Counted from the stretch's first letter, positions 8,755-20,595 are shown. The stretch is DNA of 64,000 nucleotides from Candidatus Competibacteraceae bacterium (GCA_016790045.1 JAEUPW010000139.1:1-64000); one strand, 5' to 3'. Program-made: numbers and translations. Notes: generated by a model not told the origin, from the sequence alone.

Positions 8755-8984
8755 CAGCGGTTCTTCAGAGAGGGTTCGGGAACAGGATCGACGCCGCCCG
8801 GATGCCAGGGATGGCAGCGCAGCACGCGCCGCAGCGCCAACCCCAAGCCGCGCGGGACGCCGTGAACCTCGATGGCCTCGCGGGCATACTGCGAGCAAGT
8901 CGGATAAAAACGGCAATGCTGGCCCAACAACGGGCTCAGCAGCACCTGATAGCCACGGATCAAACCGATCAAGAGGGCGCGCAT
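8754..8984 (-). CDS. yidD: Membrane protein insertion efficiency factor YidD
   Basis: A 76-residue protein with the family hallmarks [20 protein letters not shown], then S-x-Y, then [13 protein letters not shown]. YidD is an amphipathic membrane-associated helper of YidC. I place the start at ATG 8984 ([13 protein letters not shown]), where relatives begin. A TTG at 9005 would add seven residues. The gene overlaps the 3' end of rnpA by 16 bases and touches the yidC start, so the three are almost certainly read from one message. Confidence 0.95.
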   Translation of the reverse strand: MRALLIGLIRGYQVLLSPLLGQHCRFYPTCSQYAREAIEVHGVPRGLGLALRRVLRCHPWHPGGVDPVPEPSLKNR

Positions 8985-9340
8985 GGCCGCGCGAATCTCC
9001 GCCAATGCCGTTCGAGCGAAGCGAACAAAACCGCATTAGCCTGCTCGCTCGCGCTGGGCCGGGCCATCACCACGCAATCCAGCCCGCCAAGTTGGCGCTG
9101 GCGCTGGCGGAAGCTTTCGCGCGCGAGCCGCTTCAAACGGTTGCGCGCCGCAGCGGATTTGGCGACCTTGCGGGAAACCGCCAGACCCAAACGCGGGTAA
9201 GCCAGATCGTTGGGTCGGGCCAACACGGTAAAATAGCGGTCGCTAGACTTGGCGGGCTGGGCGAAGACGCCGGCGAAAGCGTGCCGGCCGGTCAGCCGGG
9301 CACGGCGCGGGAAACGCGCGTCACCGGCCGGAGCGTTCAG
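8969..9340 (-). CDS. rnpA: Ribonuclease P protein component, CTG start proposed
   Basis: RnpA is the basic protein partner of the RNase P ribozyme that matures tRNA 5' ends. The only ATG, GTG or TTG start in the likely range is GTG 9226, which yields 85 residues and cuts off the first third of the protein. In the same frame the sequence upstream encodes the expected N-terminus: [20 protein letters not shown], then a short linker to [10 protein letters not shown]. The first plausible initiator is CTG at 9340, overlapping the rpmH stop as CTGA and giving 123 residues, close to the usual 110-125. The RNR box ([15 protein letters not shown]) and the [11 protein letters not shown] segment are present. 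No Shine-Dalgarno is apparent at CTG, so reinitiation after rpmH is the likely mechanism. Confidence 0.85.
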   Translation of the reverse strand: MNAPAGDARFPRRARLTGRHAFAGVFAQPAKSSDRYFTVLARPNDLAYPRLGLAVSRKVAKSAAARNRLKRLARESFRQRQRQLGGLDCVVMARPSASEQANAVLFASLERHWRRFARPCAPS

Positions 9341-9471
9341 GGCGCTAAACGGGCGCGGCCCTTGGCGCGGCGCGCTTTCAAAACGAGTCGGCCACCCTTG
9401 GTGGCCATCCGGGCGCGAAAGCCGTGAGTGCGCTTGCGGTGGATGATGCTGGGCTGGAAAGTGCGCTTCAT
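9337..9471 (-). CDS. rpmH: Ribosomal protein bL34
   Basis: A 44-residue, highly basic ribosomal protein starting [20 protein letters not shown] and ending [13 protein letters not shown]. Its length is identical to E. coli L34. ATG 9471 has AAGGA seven bases upstream. It is the first gene of the leftward rpmH-rnpA-yidD-yidC-mnmE series. Its promoter is predicted at 9531-9559, back to back with dnaA. The stop codon overlaps the proposed CTG start of rnpA. Confidence 0.98.
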   Translation of the reverse strand: MKRTFQPSIIHRKRTHGFRARMATKGGRLVLKARRAKGRARLAP

Positions 9472-9530
9472 GGCGATTCCTTGAGAACGGTGCGGGAGAA
9501 ACAGATTGCGCTATTTTACGAAAACCGCAA

Positions 9531-9559
9531 AATTACTGATTGAGAGGCAATTTTGTCAA
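9531..9559 (-). promoter_or_regulatory. Sigma-70 promoter of the rpmH operon
   Basis: On the minus strand TTGACA (9559-9554) is followed after 17 bases by GTAATT (9536-9531). Shifting one base gives TAATTT with an 18-base spacer. The leader to rpmH would be about 55 bases. The -35 is a perfect consensus, fitting a heavily transcribed ribosomal protein gene. Confidence 0.65.
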
Positions 9560-9658
9560 GCGATTCGCGATAGGCGCCAAGCCGGGCGCGGTGGCTAACG
9601 GGCCTCTAAGCTATTAAACTGGTTTGTTGCTTCCAAGATATCGCGCGGAGGATCGTTT

Positions 9659-11014
9659 GTGGGCCATGCGTTGTGGAAATCCTGTCTGGAATGTCTGGAA
9701 CGCGAACTGTCCGAACAGCAATTGAGCACCTGGATCCGTCCGCTGCACGCCCGGCAGGAAGGCGACACGCTGCGCCTGCTCGCCCCCAACCGCTTCGTGC
9801 TCGATTGGGTCAAGAAACATCATTTGGCGCAAATTCAAGCCGTGGTGGAGCGCATTAACCCCGAACAAAGCGCGCCGGTGCTGCTGGAAATCGGCAGCGG
9901 CATCCTGAACGACGAAGCGGTGGTCGAAAACGCCGAAGAATTTCAGGCGCCGCCGGAGGACCAAGCGCCTTTAAGCGGCGGCGAGTTGCTGAAAAGCGGG
10001 GCGCTCAACCCCGATTTTACCTTCGACACTTTCGTCGAGGGCAACTCCAACCAAATCGCCCGCGCCGCCTGCCTGCAAGTCACCCAAAACCCCGGCAAAG
10101 CCTACAACCCGCTATTCATCTACGGCGGCACCGGCTTGGGCAAGACCCACCTGATCCACGCCGTCGGCAACATGCTGCGCGAGCGCAATCCGGAGGCGCA
10201 AATCGTGTTTCAAAACTGCGAGCATTTCGTGGCCGACATGGTGCGCTCCCTGCAACACAACGCCATCAACGAATTCAAGCGCCGCTACCGCTCGCTGGAT
10301 GCCCTGCTGATCGACGACGTGCAATTTCTGGCGGGCAAGGAGCGCTCGCAGGAAGAATTTTTCTACACCTTCAACAGCCTGCTGGAAAGCCGGCAACAAG
10401 TGATCCTGACCTGCGACCGCTACCCCAAAGAAGTCGCCGGCTTGGAGGATCGGCTGAAATCGCGCTTCGGTTCGGGGCTGACGGTCGCCATCGAGCCGCC
10501 GGAACTGGAAACCCGCGTCGCCATCCTCAAAAGCAAAGCCGAACAGGCCCAACTCGGTCTGCCGGACGAAGTGGCGTTCTTCATCGCCCAGCGGGTCCGC
10601 TCCAACGTGCGCGAGCTGGAGGGCGCGCTGCGGCGGGTTTACGCCAACGCCCAGTTCACCGGCAAGGCCATCACCCTCGGTTTCGCCAAAGAAGCCTTGA
10701 GCGATCTGCTGACTTTGCAAGACAAGCTGGTCACCATCGAAAACATTCAAAAAACCGTCGCCGACTATTACAAGATCCCGGTCGGCGATCTGCTGTCGAA
10801 CAGCCGGCTGCGCACCTTGTCCCGGCCCCGGCAGATGGCCATGGCCCTGACCAAGGAACTGACCGCGCTCAGCCTGCCGGACATCGGCGAAGCCTTCGGC
10901 GGGCGCGATCACACCACCGTGCTGCACGCCTGCCGCAAGATCAGGGAACTCCAGAAGCGCGACCCTGAAATCCGGGACGATTACACCAATTTGATCGGAA
11001 CCCTGACCAACTAG
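9659..11014 (+). CDS. dnaA: Chromosomal replication initiator DnaA
   Basis: DnaA binds the 9-mer boxes at oriC, forms an ATP-dependent filament and opens the duplex. GTG 9659 is the start, with GGAGG at 9647-9651 seven bases away. The 451-residue protein shows all four domains. Domain I begins [20 protein letters not shown], the variable linker runs about 85-115, and the AAA+ domain carries GGTGLGKT (156-163) and [12 protein letters not shown] (near 217-227). Domain IV ends with the DnaA signature [14 protein letters not shown] (415-428), which reads the boxes. The cluster of 12 perfect boxes begins 10 bases after its stop. rpmH is divergent, and no perfect box lies in the gap between the two genes. 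Confidence 0.99.
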   Translation: MGHALWKSCLECLERELSEQQLSTWIRPLHARQEGDTLRLLAPNRFVLDWVKKHHLAQIQAVVERINPEQSAPVLLEIGSGILNDEAVVENAEEFQAPPEDQAPLSGGELLKSGALNPDFTFDTFVEGNSNQIARAACLQVTQNPGKAYNPLFIYGGTGLGKTHLIHAVGNMLRERNPEAQIVFQNCEHFVADMVRSLQHNAINEFKRRYRSLDALLIDDVQFLAGKERSQEEFFYTFNSLLESRQQVILTCDRYPKEVAGLEDRLKSRFGSGLTVAIEPPELETRVAILKSKAEQAQLGLPDEVAFFIAQRVRSNVRELEGALRRVYANAQFTGKAITLGFAKEALSDLLTLQDKLVTIENIQKTVADYYKIPVGDLLSNSRLRTLSRPRQMAMALTKELTALSLPDIGEAFGGRDHTTVLHACRKIRELQKRDPEIRDDYTNLIGTLTN

Positions 11015-11023
11015 CGAATTGCC

Positions 11024-11400
11024 TGTGGATAACTCCTGTGGATAAGTGGAATAACTTTTTAAAGCCTATTTCACGCGCGATCAATGTTTGAAAATGAGTT
11101 TAAAAAAACTTTAAAATTATCATCTTAAGCGCCAAATGATGCTAATATTAGCGGTCTCTAGCAAGAGCTGATGGATCGGCTGTTTATTAGGCGGAAAGAG
11201 CCTGTGGATAACTCTGTGGATAACTTTGCCATTTCTGTGGATAAGTCGGCCAAACCTGTGGATAACTCTGTGGATAACTTTTGACCCCAAAAAAGTTATC
11301 CACAGGAAAATCGACTTATCCACATTTTATCCACAGACTTATCCACAGGAAAAAATCGCGTAATATTTTGAGTTAAAAAGATAAAAAAAAGTTATCCACA
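11024..11400. repeat. Twelve perfect DnaA boxes
   Basis: TGTGGATAA occurs at 11024-11032, 11037-11045, 11203-11211, 11215-11223, 11236-11244, 11257-11265 and 11269-11277. Its complement TTATCCACA occurs at 11296-11304, 11316-11324, 11327-11335, 11339-11347 and 11392-11400. Start-to-start spacing is 11-13 or 20-21 bases, i.e. one or two helical turns, so neighbouring boxes lie on the same face of the helix. The two central arrays point at each other with the centre near 11287. All 12 match the strict consensus, which implies high-affinity binding throughout. Confidence 0.97.
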
Positions 11401-11455
11401 GAAAATCGGCTCACTAATAATAATAATCTTTTATATATATAAGAGAAGTTCTTTA
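11401..11455 (+). other. DNA unwinding element with DnaA-trio-like repeats
   Basis: Next to the last DnaA box (11392-11400) comes a short GC-containing spacer (ATCGGCTC), then CTAATAATAATAATC at about 11414-11428, then a TTTTATATATATAA stretch. The TAA triplets spaced every three bases match the DnaA-trio pattern used by DnaA to hold one strand of the melted origin. The order box, GC spacer, trios, AT-rich DNA is that of the basal unwinding system described in other bacteria. The layout is seen directly; its use is inferred. Confidence 0.65.
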
Positions 11456-11579
11456 CTGATTGGCGGGAGCCCAAATACCGATACTCGCCAACCCTAAAAT
11501 TTTTTTAACCCCTGATCGCGGTCAGGAATTAGCGACCCCGGACCAAGGCCGAGGACGGCTCAACCGATTCGGAGAAACC

Positions 11580-12680
11580 ATGAAACTGGAAGCCAAGCGC
11601 GAGCACTTGCTGAAACCGCTCCAGCAAGTCATCGGCGCGGTCGAGCGCCGGCAGACGCTGCCGATCCTGAGCAATGTGCTGCTGGCGGCCAAAGAGCGCG
11701 AGCTGTTGCTGACCGCCACCGACCTGGAAGTGGAACTGTCGGCCCGGGTCCAACTGCCGGTGGAAACGCCCGGCGAAATCACCCTGCCCGCCCGCAAGCT
11801 GCACGACATTCTGCGCGCGCTGCCGGAAGACGGCACGGTGGCGTTGAGCGTCGAGGGCGAAAAGGCGACCGTGCGCTGCGGCCGCAGCCGCTTTACCCTG
11901 GCCACCCTGCCCGCCGCCGATTTTCCCACGCTGGAAGATCTGCCGTTTGGCGAGGATATCCGGCTGGCGCAAAGCGCCTTGCGCGGCCTGATCGAGCGCA
12001 CCCATTTCGCCATGGCCCAGCAGGACGTGCGCTACTACCTGAACGGTTTGCTGCTCGAAGTCGGCTCCGGCGCGCTGCGGGTGGTCGCCACCGACGGTCA
12101 CCGGCTGGCGTTTCAGGAGTTGCCGATCGAAGCCGATGCCGCTCAAGCCCGACAGGTCATCGTGCCGCGCAAGGGCGTGCTGGAATTGATGCGCCTGTTG
12201 GCCGACAGCGAGGCCGAGGCGGCGCTGGCGCTCGGGTCCAATCACATCCGCGCGGCGATGGGCGATATCCGCCTCACCTCCAAACTCATCGACGGCAAAT
12301 TTCCCGACTACCAGCGGGTCATCCCGCGCGACCCCGGCCGCACCGTGATCGCCGACCGCATGGTGCTGCGCGGCGCGCTGGCCCGCGCCGGGATCATGAT
12401 CGACGACAAGACCCAGAGCGTCCGCCTGCAACTGGAAGACTGGACGCTGCGGGCGCAGGCCCACAGCTCCGAGCAGGAAGAAGCCGAGGAAGAAATCGAG
12501 ATCAATTACAGCGGCGGCCCGATGGAAATCGGTTTCAACGTCACCTATCTGCTCGATGCGTTGGGCGCCCTGAGCGGCGAACTGGCCAAGCTGTCTTTCA
12601 GCGATTCCGGCAGCAGTTGCCTGATCGAAGAAAACGAAAGCGGCAGCAGCAAGCACGTCATCATGCCGATGCGGCTGTAG
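11580..12680 (+). CDS. dnaN: DNA polymerase III beta sliding clamp
   Basis: The clamp encircles DNA and tethers polymerase III and repair factors. ATG 11580 has GGAG six bases upstream and gives 366 residues, the same length as E. coli. An open stretch continues upstream of this ATG but lacks family sequence. The opening MKLEAKREHLLKPLQQVIGA and the end SKHVIMPMRL are conserved, the latter being part of the pocket that binds partner peptides. The three repeated clamp domains are complete. An acidic insert (EEAEEEIEINYSGG) near 300 resembles other gammaproteobacterial clamps. recF follows after 13 bases, so the two are co-transcribed. Confidence 0.98.
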   Translation: MKLEAKREHLLKPLQQVIGAVERRQTLPILSNVLLAAKERELLLTATDLEVELSARVQLPVETPGEITLPARKLHDILRALPEDGTVALSVEGEKATVRCGRSRFTLATLPAADFPTLEDLPFGEDIRLAQSALRGLIERTHFAMAQQDVRYYLNGLLLEVGSGALRVVATDGHRLAFQELPIEADAAQARQVIVPRKGVLELMRLLADSEAEAALALGSNHIRAAMGDIRLTSKLIDGKFPDYQRVIPRDPGRTVIADRMVLRGALARAGIMIDDKTQSVRLQLEDWTLRAQAHSSEQEEAEEEIEINYSGGPMEIGFNVTYLLDALGALSGELAKLSFSDSGSSCLIEENESGSSKHVIMPMRL

Positions 12681-12693
12681 GGCCGCGTTTGCA

Positions 12694-13774
12694 ATGCGGG
12701 TCGCCACGCTCGACATCGCCGGCTTTCGCAACCTGCATCCGGCGAGTCTGAGCTGCGCGGCCGGGCTCAACGTGCTGGTCGGCCCCAACGCCTCCGGCAA
12801 AACCAGCGTGTTGGAGGCGCTGTACTTTCTGGGGCGCGGCCGCTCGTTTCGCGCCGGCCAACCGCGCGAGTTAATTCAGGCCGGCAAAGAGTGTTTTCGC
12901 GTGGTCGCGGCGTTGAGCGACGGCCAGGGCCGGCGGGTGATGGTCGGCGTCGAGCGCGGCCCGCGCGAGCTGACCGCCCGCATCGGCGGCGAGCCGACCC
13001 GCTCGCTGGCCGATCTGGCGCGGCAGGTGCCGGTGCTGCTGCTCGATCCCGACAGCCACCGCCTGTTGGAAGACGGGCCGCAAATGCGTCGCCGTTTCAT
13101 GGATTGGGGGCTATTCCATGCCGAGCCCGCCTTTCTCGACGCCTGGCGGCGCTACCATGCGGCCTTGCGCCACCGCAACGCCAGCTTGCGCGCGAACAGC
13201 GTCGATCGGTTGGTGGACGCCTGGGATGGAGAGCTCGCGGCGGCGGCGGCCGTGCTCGATCCATTGCGCGAAACCTTCTGCAAGGCGCTAGAAGGCGTTT
13301 TAAGCCCTTTGGCGGAGTCGACCCTACCCGGAACAGGGGTCCGGGTCGATTATCGCCGCGGCTGGCCTCTGGAGCCGTCTGCGAGGGGTTTTTCGGAATG
13401 GTTGCAGGCCGGGCGCGATCAGGACCGCCAGCAAGGCCACACCCGCCTGGGCCCGCACCGGTCCGATTTCGTCCTGCGCGTCGACGGGCGATCGACGGCC
13501 GAAGCGCTGTCGCGCGGCCAGCAGAAATTGCTGGTCATCGCCTTGGTGCTGGCGCAGGCGGAGCTTTATCGGCGACAGGTCGGCGATGCGTGCATCCTGC
13601 TGATCGACGATTTGCCGGCGGAGCTTGATCCCGGCAATCGGGTCCGGGTGACGCGGGCGCTGGCGGCGCTCGAAAGCCAGTTGTTCGTGACCGCGATCGA
13701 GCCGGGGTTGCTGGATGCGGGCGCTTGGCGCGCGGCGCGAACGTTTCATCTGGCGCACGGGGCATTGGTCGAAG

Positions 13775-13782
<8 letters not shown>
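12694..13782 (+). CDS. recF: DNA repair and recombination ATPase RecF
   Basis: RecF, with RecO and RecR, loads RecA on gapped DNA at stalled forks. The 362 residues form an SMC-like ABC ATPase: Walker A GPNASGKT at 30-37, the signature SRGQQKLL near 275, and Walker B ILLIDDLPAELD near 305-316. The start ATG 12694 lies 13 bases after dnaN and has no strong ribosome-binding site, so translation may rely on coupling. Its stop codon overlaps a consensus -10 hexamer that probably serves gyrB. Nothing is missing relative to the family. Confidence 0.97.
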
Positions 13783-16236
<2,454 letters not shown>

Positions 16237-16250
16237 TGGCGGAGAGGCTT

Positions 16251-18629
16251 TCAAGCCAGCACGGGCAACTGCCGGCACAGCCATTCGCGCTGATCGGCCT
16301 TGAGATCGCTCGCGGTCGAGCGATCGTCGACGGTCAGTCTCAAGGTCCGCAAATCCGGGCGACCGTACACGACCGGGGTAAAGCGCACCGTGTCGCGCGG
16401 ATAGTGGCCGACCTCCGCGATCTCCACCTGCAAGCGATCGCCATGGCTTTCGGCGCTGACGCGGGCGATGCCCCACGATCCAGCCTCGTAACGTCGCGTT
16501 TTGCGGTCGTCGAGCGCGTAATCGAGGCGACCGGGCCGCTCGCGACAAAACACGTGCAATTCGATCGCGCTCAAATCCGTCGAGCCGTTGCGCAGCGGTC
16601 CGGCGTAGTAAGGCAAAATCGCGCCGTCGCGGACGAACAGCGGCAGCTCGTCCAAAGCGGCCGCGTAGTTCAGCATCCGCCCGCCGCGCGCCCAAACCCC
16701 GTGATTGAGGTCGAACCACCAGCCCGGCGGCAGCGCGATCATCCGTTCCTGATATTTGACGCCGTGGCGCAGCGTTTCCGGGCCTTGGCCTTCGCCGTGC
16801 AGGATCGGGGCGACCAGCAGCGCATCGCCGAGCAGATACTGGTCGTTGAGCTGGGCGTAATCGGGCTGCGGATAGTGATAGAGCAAGGGCCGGATAACGG
16901 GATCGCCGTCTCGCCAGTGCGCGAAAAAGCACTGGTACAGATACGGCAACAGCCGATAGCGCGCCCGTATGGCGCCCCGGATCGCCGCCAGCGCCGCCGG
17001 GCCGAATTGCCAGGGCTCCTGCAAGCGGGAATCGCGCATGGAATGGTTGCGGAAGAAGGGAAACAGGCAACACGCCTGATGCCAGCGCACCAGCAGTTCG
17101 GCGTTGGTATCGTCCATGAAGCCGCCCACGTCCGGGCCGTTGAAAGCGATGCCGGACAGGCTCAGATTCAGCGAGCAGGGCAAGGCCATGCGCAAGTGTT
17201 GCCAGTTGCTGGCGTTATCGCCGGTCCAAACGGCGGTATGGCGCTGGGTGCCGGCGCAGGCGCTGCGGGTCAGCAAAAACGGCCGATCGTCGGGAGCCAG
17301 TTGCTCGCACGCTGCGCGGCTGGCCATCGCCATGAAGTGAGCGTATTGGTTGTGGTAGCGATCGTGCGGCGCCGCGCCGTTTTGGAAGCGCATTTCCTCG
17401 GTGCGGCTGTAGCCGGTGGCGGGGTCGTTCATGTCCAGCCACACGCCGTCCACCGCGCTCTCGCGCAGAAAATCCGCCAGCCAGCCGGCCCACCAGTCGC
17501 GGGTTTGCGCCAGGGTGAAATCGGGGAACACCGTATCGCCCGGCCACACCTTGCCGACGTATTCGCGGCCGCTGGCGGTCTGACAGAACACGCGCTGCTC
17601 GTGGCCGCTGTCGTAGACGGCATAGCCCGGTTCGCGCTTGACGCCGGGATCGACGATGGTGACCGCGCGGATGCCCGCTTCCTTCAACTCCCGGTTCAAG
17701 CCGGCCGGGTCGGGAAAATCGGCGCGGTCCCAGGTAAACAGCCGATAGTCGTCCATGTAATCGATGTCGTACCACACGGCGCTGACCGGCACGTCGGCGG
17801 CGGCGAAACGTTCGGCCAATTCGCGAAAGTCCTGCTCGCGCTGGTAACCCCAGCGGCACTGGTGGTAGCCGAGCGCCCACAGCGGCGGCAAGGGCGCGCG
17901 GCCGGTGAGCGCCGCGTAACGTCGGGTGACTTCGGCCAGCGTCGGTCCGGCGAGCAGATACAGGTCGGTCACGCCGGCGAAGGATTGATACCAGAATTCT
18001 CCCGATCGAGTCTTGCCGACATCCATGATCGCCCGGTGGGGGTTGTCCAGGAATAGCCCCAAAAACTGCTCGCCGATTTGCAGGATGGCCAGCGGAATCG
18101 CGACGTAGGTCGGATCGTAGTCGTCGCGGGCGTAGGTGTGCTTGAACACCGCCACCACGTCCACGGTCAGAAAATCGGCGCACTCGCCCAATTTGTTGAA
18201 GCGTCCGGCGCGCTCGCCCAGCCCATAGCACCCCTTTGCGCCGATCAAGGCGAAATTGAGCAACAGCGCCTCGCCGCAAGCGCCGATGCCGTCGGCGACG
18301 GTCGAAAGCGAAACACCGGCCAGCTCCACGCTCAACTGTCTGGCGCGCAGCTCGACCCGTCCCTCCGCCGTTTCGAACACCGCCGCGCCAACGGTCAGCG
18401 CCGGCGTTGCAACCGATCCCGCGCGGTAATCACTCACTACTGCGTCCGAGCATGGGCTTGAATCGCCTTGAGCATTTTCAAACCGCAGACGGACACAACC
18501 CGGCATGACGCTGGCGCAACCGACCCGCAGCCGCACGCCGGGGCCGGTCAACTCGACCGTGGGGCCATCGGCGCTCAACCGCTCGGGATAATCGAAATTG
18601 AGAGGATGGATTTTTTGCCCGAAAAACAT
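16251..18629 (-). CDS. Glycoside hydrolase family 31 alpha-glucosidase
   Basis: A 792-residue retaining alpha-glycosidase. WLDMNDPA places the nucleophile Asp near residue 398, and WTGDN places the acid/base Asp near 471. The downstream SGIAFNGPDVGGF block is also typical of GH31. The N-terminal beta-sandwich (about 1-230) and C-terminal beta domains flank the barrel. There is no signal peptide, so it should act in the cytoplasm on maltose-like sugars or glycogen-derived oligosaccharides. The W-x-D-M-N form points to alpha-glucosidase rather than alpha-xylosidase. It lies downstream of dsbC on the same strand with 41 bases between, and no other sugar gene is adjacent. The exact substrate cannot be read from sequence. 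Confidence 0.9.
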   Translation of the reverse strand: MFFGQKIHPLNFDYPERLSADGPTVELTGPGVRLRVGCASVMPGCVRLRFENAQGDSSPCSDAVVSDYRAGSVATPALTVGAAVFETAEGRVELRARQLSVELAGVSLSTVADGIGACGEALLLNFALIGAKGCYGLGERAGRFNKLGECADFLTVDVVAVFKHTYARDDYDPTYVAIPLAILQIGEQFLGLFLDNPHRAIMDVGKTRSGEFWYQSFAGVTDLYLLAGPTLAEVTRRYAALTGRAPLPPLWALGYHQCRWGYQREQDFRELAERFAAADVPVSAVWYDIDYMDDYRLFTWDRADFPDPAGLNRELKEAGIRAVTIVDPGVKREPGYAVYDSGHEQRVFCQTASGREYVGKVWPGDTVFPDFTLAQTRDWWAGWLADFLRESAVDGVWLDMNDPATGYSRTEEMRFQNGAAPHDRYHNQYAHFMAMASRAACEQLAPDDRPFLLTRSACAGTQRHTAVWTGDNASNWQHLRMALPCSLNLSLSGIAFNGPDVGGFMDDTNAELLVRWHQACCLFPFFRNHSMRDSRLQEPWQFGPAALAAIRGAIRARYRLLPYLYQCFFAHWRDGDPVIRPLLYHYPQPDYAQLNDQYLLGDALLVAPILHGEGQGPETLRHGVKYQERMIALPPGWWFDLNHGVWARGGRMLNYAAALDELPLFVRDGAILPYYAGPLRNGSTDLSAIELHVFCRERPGRLDYALDDRKTRRYEAGSWGIARVSAESHGDRLQVEIAEVGHYPRDTVRFTPVVYGRPDLRTLRLTVDDRSTASDLKADQREWLCRQLPVLA

Positions 18630-18670
18630 GATAGATCTCTAAACGGGGCATTCCGGTCCGAAGATCCCTC

Positions 18671-19432
18671 TCAAGGCTTCGCGGCGGGTTTTGTCTTGCG
18701 GTCGCGCTGTTCCGCCAGCAGTTGCGCCAGTTGGGTGGGCGGGACGTAGCCCGGCAGCATCTCGCCGGTTTCCAGGATCATGCTCGGCGTGCCGCGCACC
18801 CCCAATTTCTGGCCCAATTCGTATTGGGCCTTCACCGGATTGTCGCAGGTCTTGGTTTCGATGCTCTCGCCGCGCTTGGCTTTGGTCATGGCCTCGCGCC
18901 GGTCTTGGGCGCACCAGACCGACACCGCCTTTTGGTAAGCCTCCGAGCCGATGCCCTCGCGCGGGAACCACAGATAACGTATCTTGATGCCTTCCTTGTT
19001 GTATTCGGCCATCTGGCCGTGCATCTTGCGGCAGTAGCCGCAGTCGATGTCGGTAAACACGGTGATGGTATTTTTGACCGGCCCTTCGGGTCCGAAAACC
19101 ACCATGTTATCTTCGCCGACCGCCTGGATGGCTTTGCCGCGCAGTTCGCCGCGACGCCGGTCGGTCAGGTTGGCTTGAGAGCCTAAGTCCAGAATGTCGC
19201 CCTGGATGGCGAAACGGCCGTCTTGGCTCAAGTACAACACCTGACCGCCAATCACCACCTCATACAGCCCCGGAATCGCGGAGGGGGCGATGCTGTCCGG
19301 CTTTTCATCCTCCAAGGCCGCCTGGAGCTTGCTCAGATCGGGTTGTTTTGAGATTTCGGGAGCCGAGGCGGGATCGGCGGCCAGCGCGCTGGCGGAAAAC
19401 AAGACGGCGGCGATCGGCAAAGTCTTACGCAT
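18671..19432 (-). CDS. dsbC: Periplasmic disulfide isomerase DsbC
   Basis: The first 19 residues ([19 protein letters not shown]) are a Sec signal peptide. The mature protein has the DsbC dimerisation domain (about 40-110) followed by a thioredoxin fold with the active-site CGYC at 131-134 in [13 protein letters not shown] and a cis-proline in GTPSMIL. DsbC repairs wrong disulfides in the periplasm and is kept reduced by DsbD, which is not in the window. The length (253) is slightly above E. coli DsbC (236) because of a basic, Lys-rich tail. It is divergent from queA across 26 bases. Confidence 0.94.
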   Translation of the reverse strand: MRKTLPIAAVLFSASALAADPASAPEISKQPDLSKLQAALEDEKPDSIAPSAIPGLYEVVIGGQVLYLSQDGRFAIQGDILDLGSQANLTDRRRGELRGKAIQAVGEDNMVVFGPEGPVKNTITVFTDIDCGYCRKMHGQMAEYNKEGIKIRYLWFPREGIGSEAYQKAVSVWCAQDRREAMTKAKRGESIETKTCDNPVKAQYELGQKLGVRGTPSMILETGEMLPGYVPPTQLAQLLAEQRDRKTKPAAKP

Positions 19433-19458
19433 TTCAATACCTGCAGGGCGACGGGATT

Positions 19459-20595
19459 ATGGACTCAGAGTTTAACCGCAAGCGGGAGTTTCACAACGGT
19501 TTAGCGCAAAGCGAGCGTCAGGACGGCGCGAAAGCGGCGCAGCAATCGGCCACGGATTTGAAGCGGCAGGATTTCGGCTTCGAGCTGCCGCCGGAGCTGA
19601 TCGCCCAACGGCCGCCCGAGCGGCGCGGGGACAGCCGCTTGCTGGTTTTGGACGGCGCGAGCGGCGCGCTGGAGGACCGGCGCTTCACCGATTTGCCAAG
19701 CCTTTTGCATCCTGACGATCTGCTGGTTTTTAACGATACTCGGGTCATTCCCGCGCGCGTGCGCGGTCGAAAAAGCAGCGGTGGCCGCATCGAGTTGCTG
19801 GTGGAGCGGCTGCTGGATGCGCATCGCGCTCTGGTGCACCTTCGCGCCAGCAAACCGCCCAAGCCCGATGACGTGCTGGCGATGGACGCCGGCTTTGCCG
19901 TGACCGTGCTCGGGCGGCGCGATGATTTGTTCGAAATCCGGGCCGAAAGCGAGCAGCCGCTGCTCGCGCTGCTGGAGCAATACGGCCAGACCCCGCTGCC
20001 GCCTTACATCGCCCGCCCACCGACCGAGACCGACCGCGAGCGCTATCAGACGATCTACGCCCGCGCGCCCGGCGCGGTCGCCGCGCCGACCGCCGGCCTG
20101 CATTTTGATCGGACCTTGCTCGACCGGATCGCTGCGCTGGGCGTGGCCCGGACCTTCATCACCCTCCATGTCGGGGCCGGCACGTTCAAACCGGTCCGGG
20201 CCGAGCGGCTCGCCGACCATCGGATGCACGCCGAATGGATCGAGGTCGGAGACGAGACTTGCGAGCGGGTCCGCGCGGCGCGCTCGCGCGGCGGCCGGGT
20301 GATCGCGGTGGGCACCACGGCGGTGCGGGCGCTGGAAAGCGTCTGCGACGAGCGCGGAACGCCCCAGCCCCGACAAGGCGAAACGCGGATTTTCATTTAT
20401 CCGGGCTATCGGTTTCGCTGCGTCGACGCGCTCGTCACCAATTTCCATTTGCCCGAGTCCACGCTGCTGATGCTGGTGGCGGCCTTTGCCGGTTATCGAG
20501 AAACGATGAACGCCTACCGGCGCGCCGTGGAGCGACGTTACCGCTTCTTCAGCTACGGCGACGCCATGTTTGTCGCCCGCCGTCCGGCGCAGTGA
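19459..20595 (+). CDS. queA: S-adenosylmethionine:tRNA ribosyltransferase-isomerase
   Basis: QueA transfers ribose from SAM to 7-aminomethyl-7-deazaguanine in tRNA, the next-to-last step of queuosine synthesis. Diagnostic blocks are [64 protein letters not shown] and [23 protein letters not shown] 19459 gives 378 residues with 33 extra at the N-terminus that relatives lack. TTG 19558 gives 345 residues beginning where the family begins ([11 protein letters not shown]). Neither has a convincing ribosome-binding site, so the start is uncertain and the shorter form is biochemically sufficient. htpX follows after 98 bases. Confidence 0.95.
   Translation: MDSEFNRKREFHNGLAQSERQDGAKAAQQSATDLKRQDFGFELPPELIAQRPPERRGDSRLLVLDGASGALEDRRFTDLPSLLHPDDLLVFNDTRVIPARVRGRKSSGGRIELLVERLLDAHRALVHLRASKPPKPDDVLAMDAGFAVTVLGRRDDLFEIRAESEQPLLALLEQYGQTPLPPYIARPPTETDRERYQTIYARAPGAVAAPTAGLHFDRTLLDRIAALGVARTFITLHVGAGTFKPVRAERLADHRMHAEWIEVGDETCERVRAARSRGGRVIAVGTTAVRALESVCDERGTPQPRQGETRIFIYPGYRFRCVDALVTNFHLPESTLLMLVAAFAGYRETMNAYRRAVERRYRFFSYGDAMFVARRPAQ

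Larger units (their letters stand above)
11015..11460. other. oriC: Chromosomal replication origin oriC
   Basis: The dnaA-dnaN gap is non-coding and holds 12 perfect DnaA boxes, two AT-rich stretches (about 11055-11150 and 11350-11455) and very little else. Position next to dnaA, box density and AT-rich flank together identify it as the origin. The boxes fall into a left pair, five rightward boxes, four leftward boxes facing them, and one isolated leftward box next to the AT-rich element. GATC is scarce here, so SeqA-type Dam control as in E. coli is not suggested. Gene direction on both sides (rpmH series leftward, dnaA-gyrB rightward) agrees with replication diverging from this point. Confidence 0.93.

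Noticed and set aside
8754-9036. A longer yidC starting far upstream of 8754
   Set aside because: The extra segment overlaps yidD and rnpA in another frame, and the conserved YidC start MENQRLILF is at 8754.
11024-11400. Short repeated units considered as a CRISPR array
   Set aside because: The units are 9-mer DnaA boxes in both orientations with 2-12 base gaps; there are no 28-37 base repeats or spacers and no cas genes.
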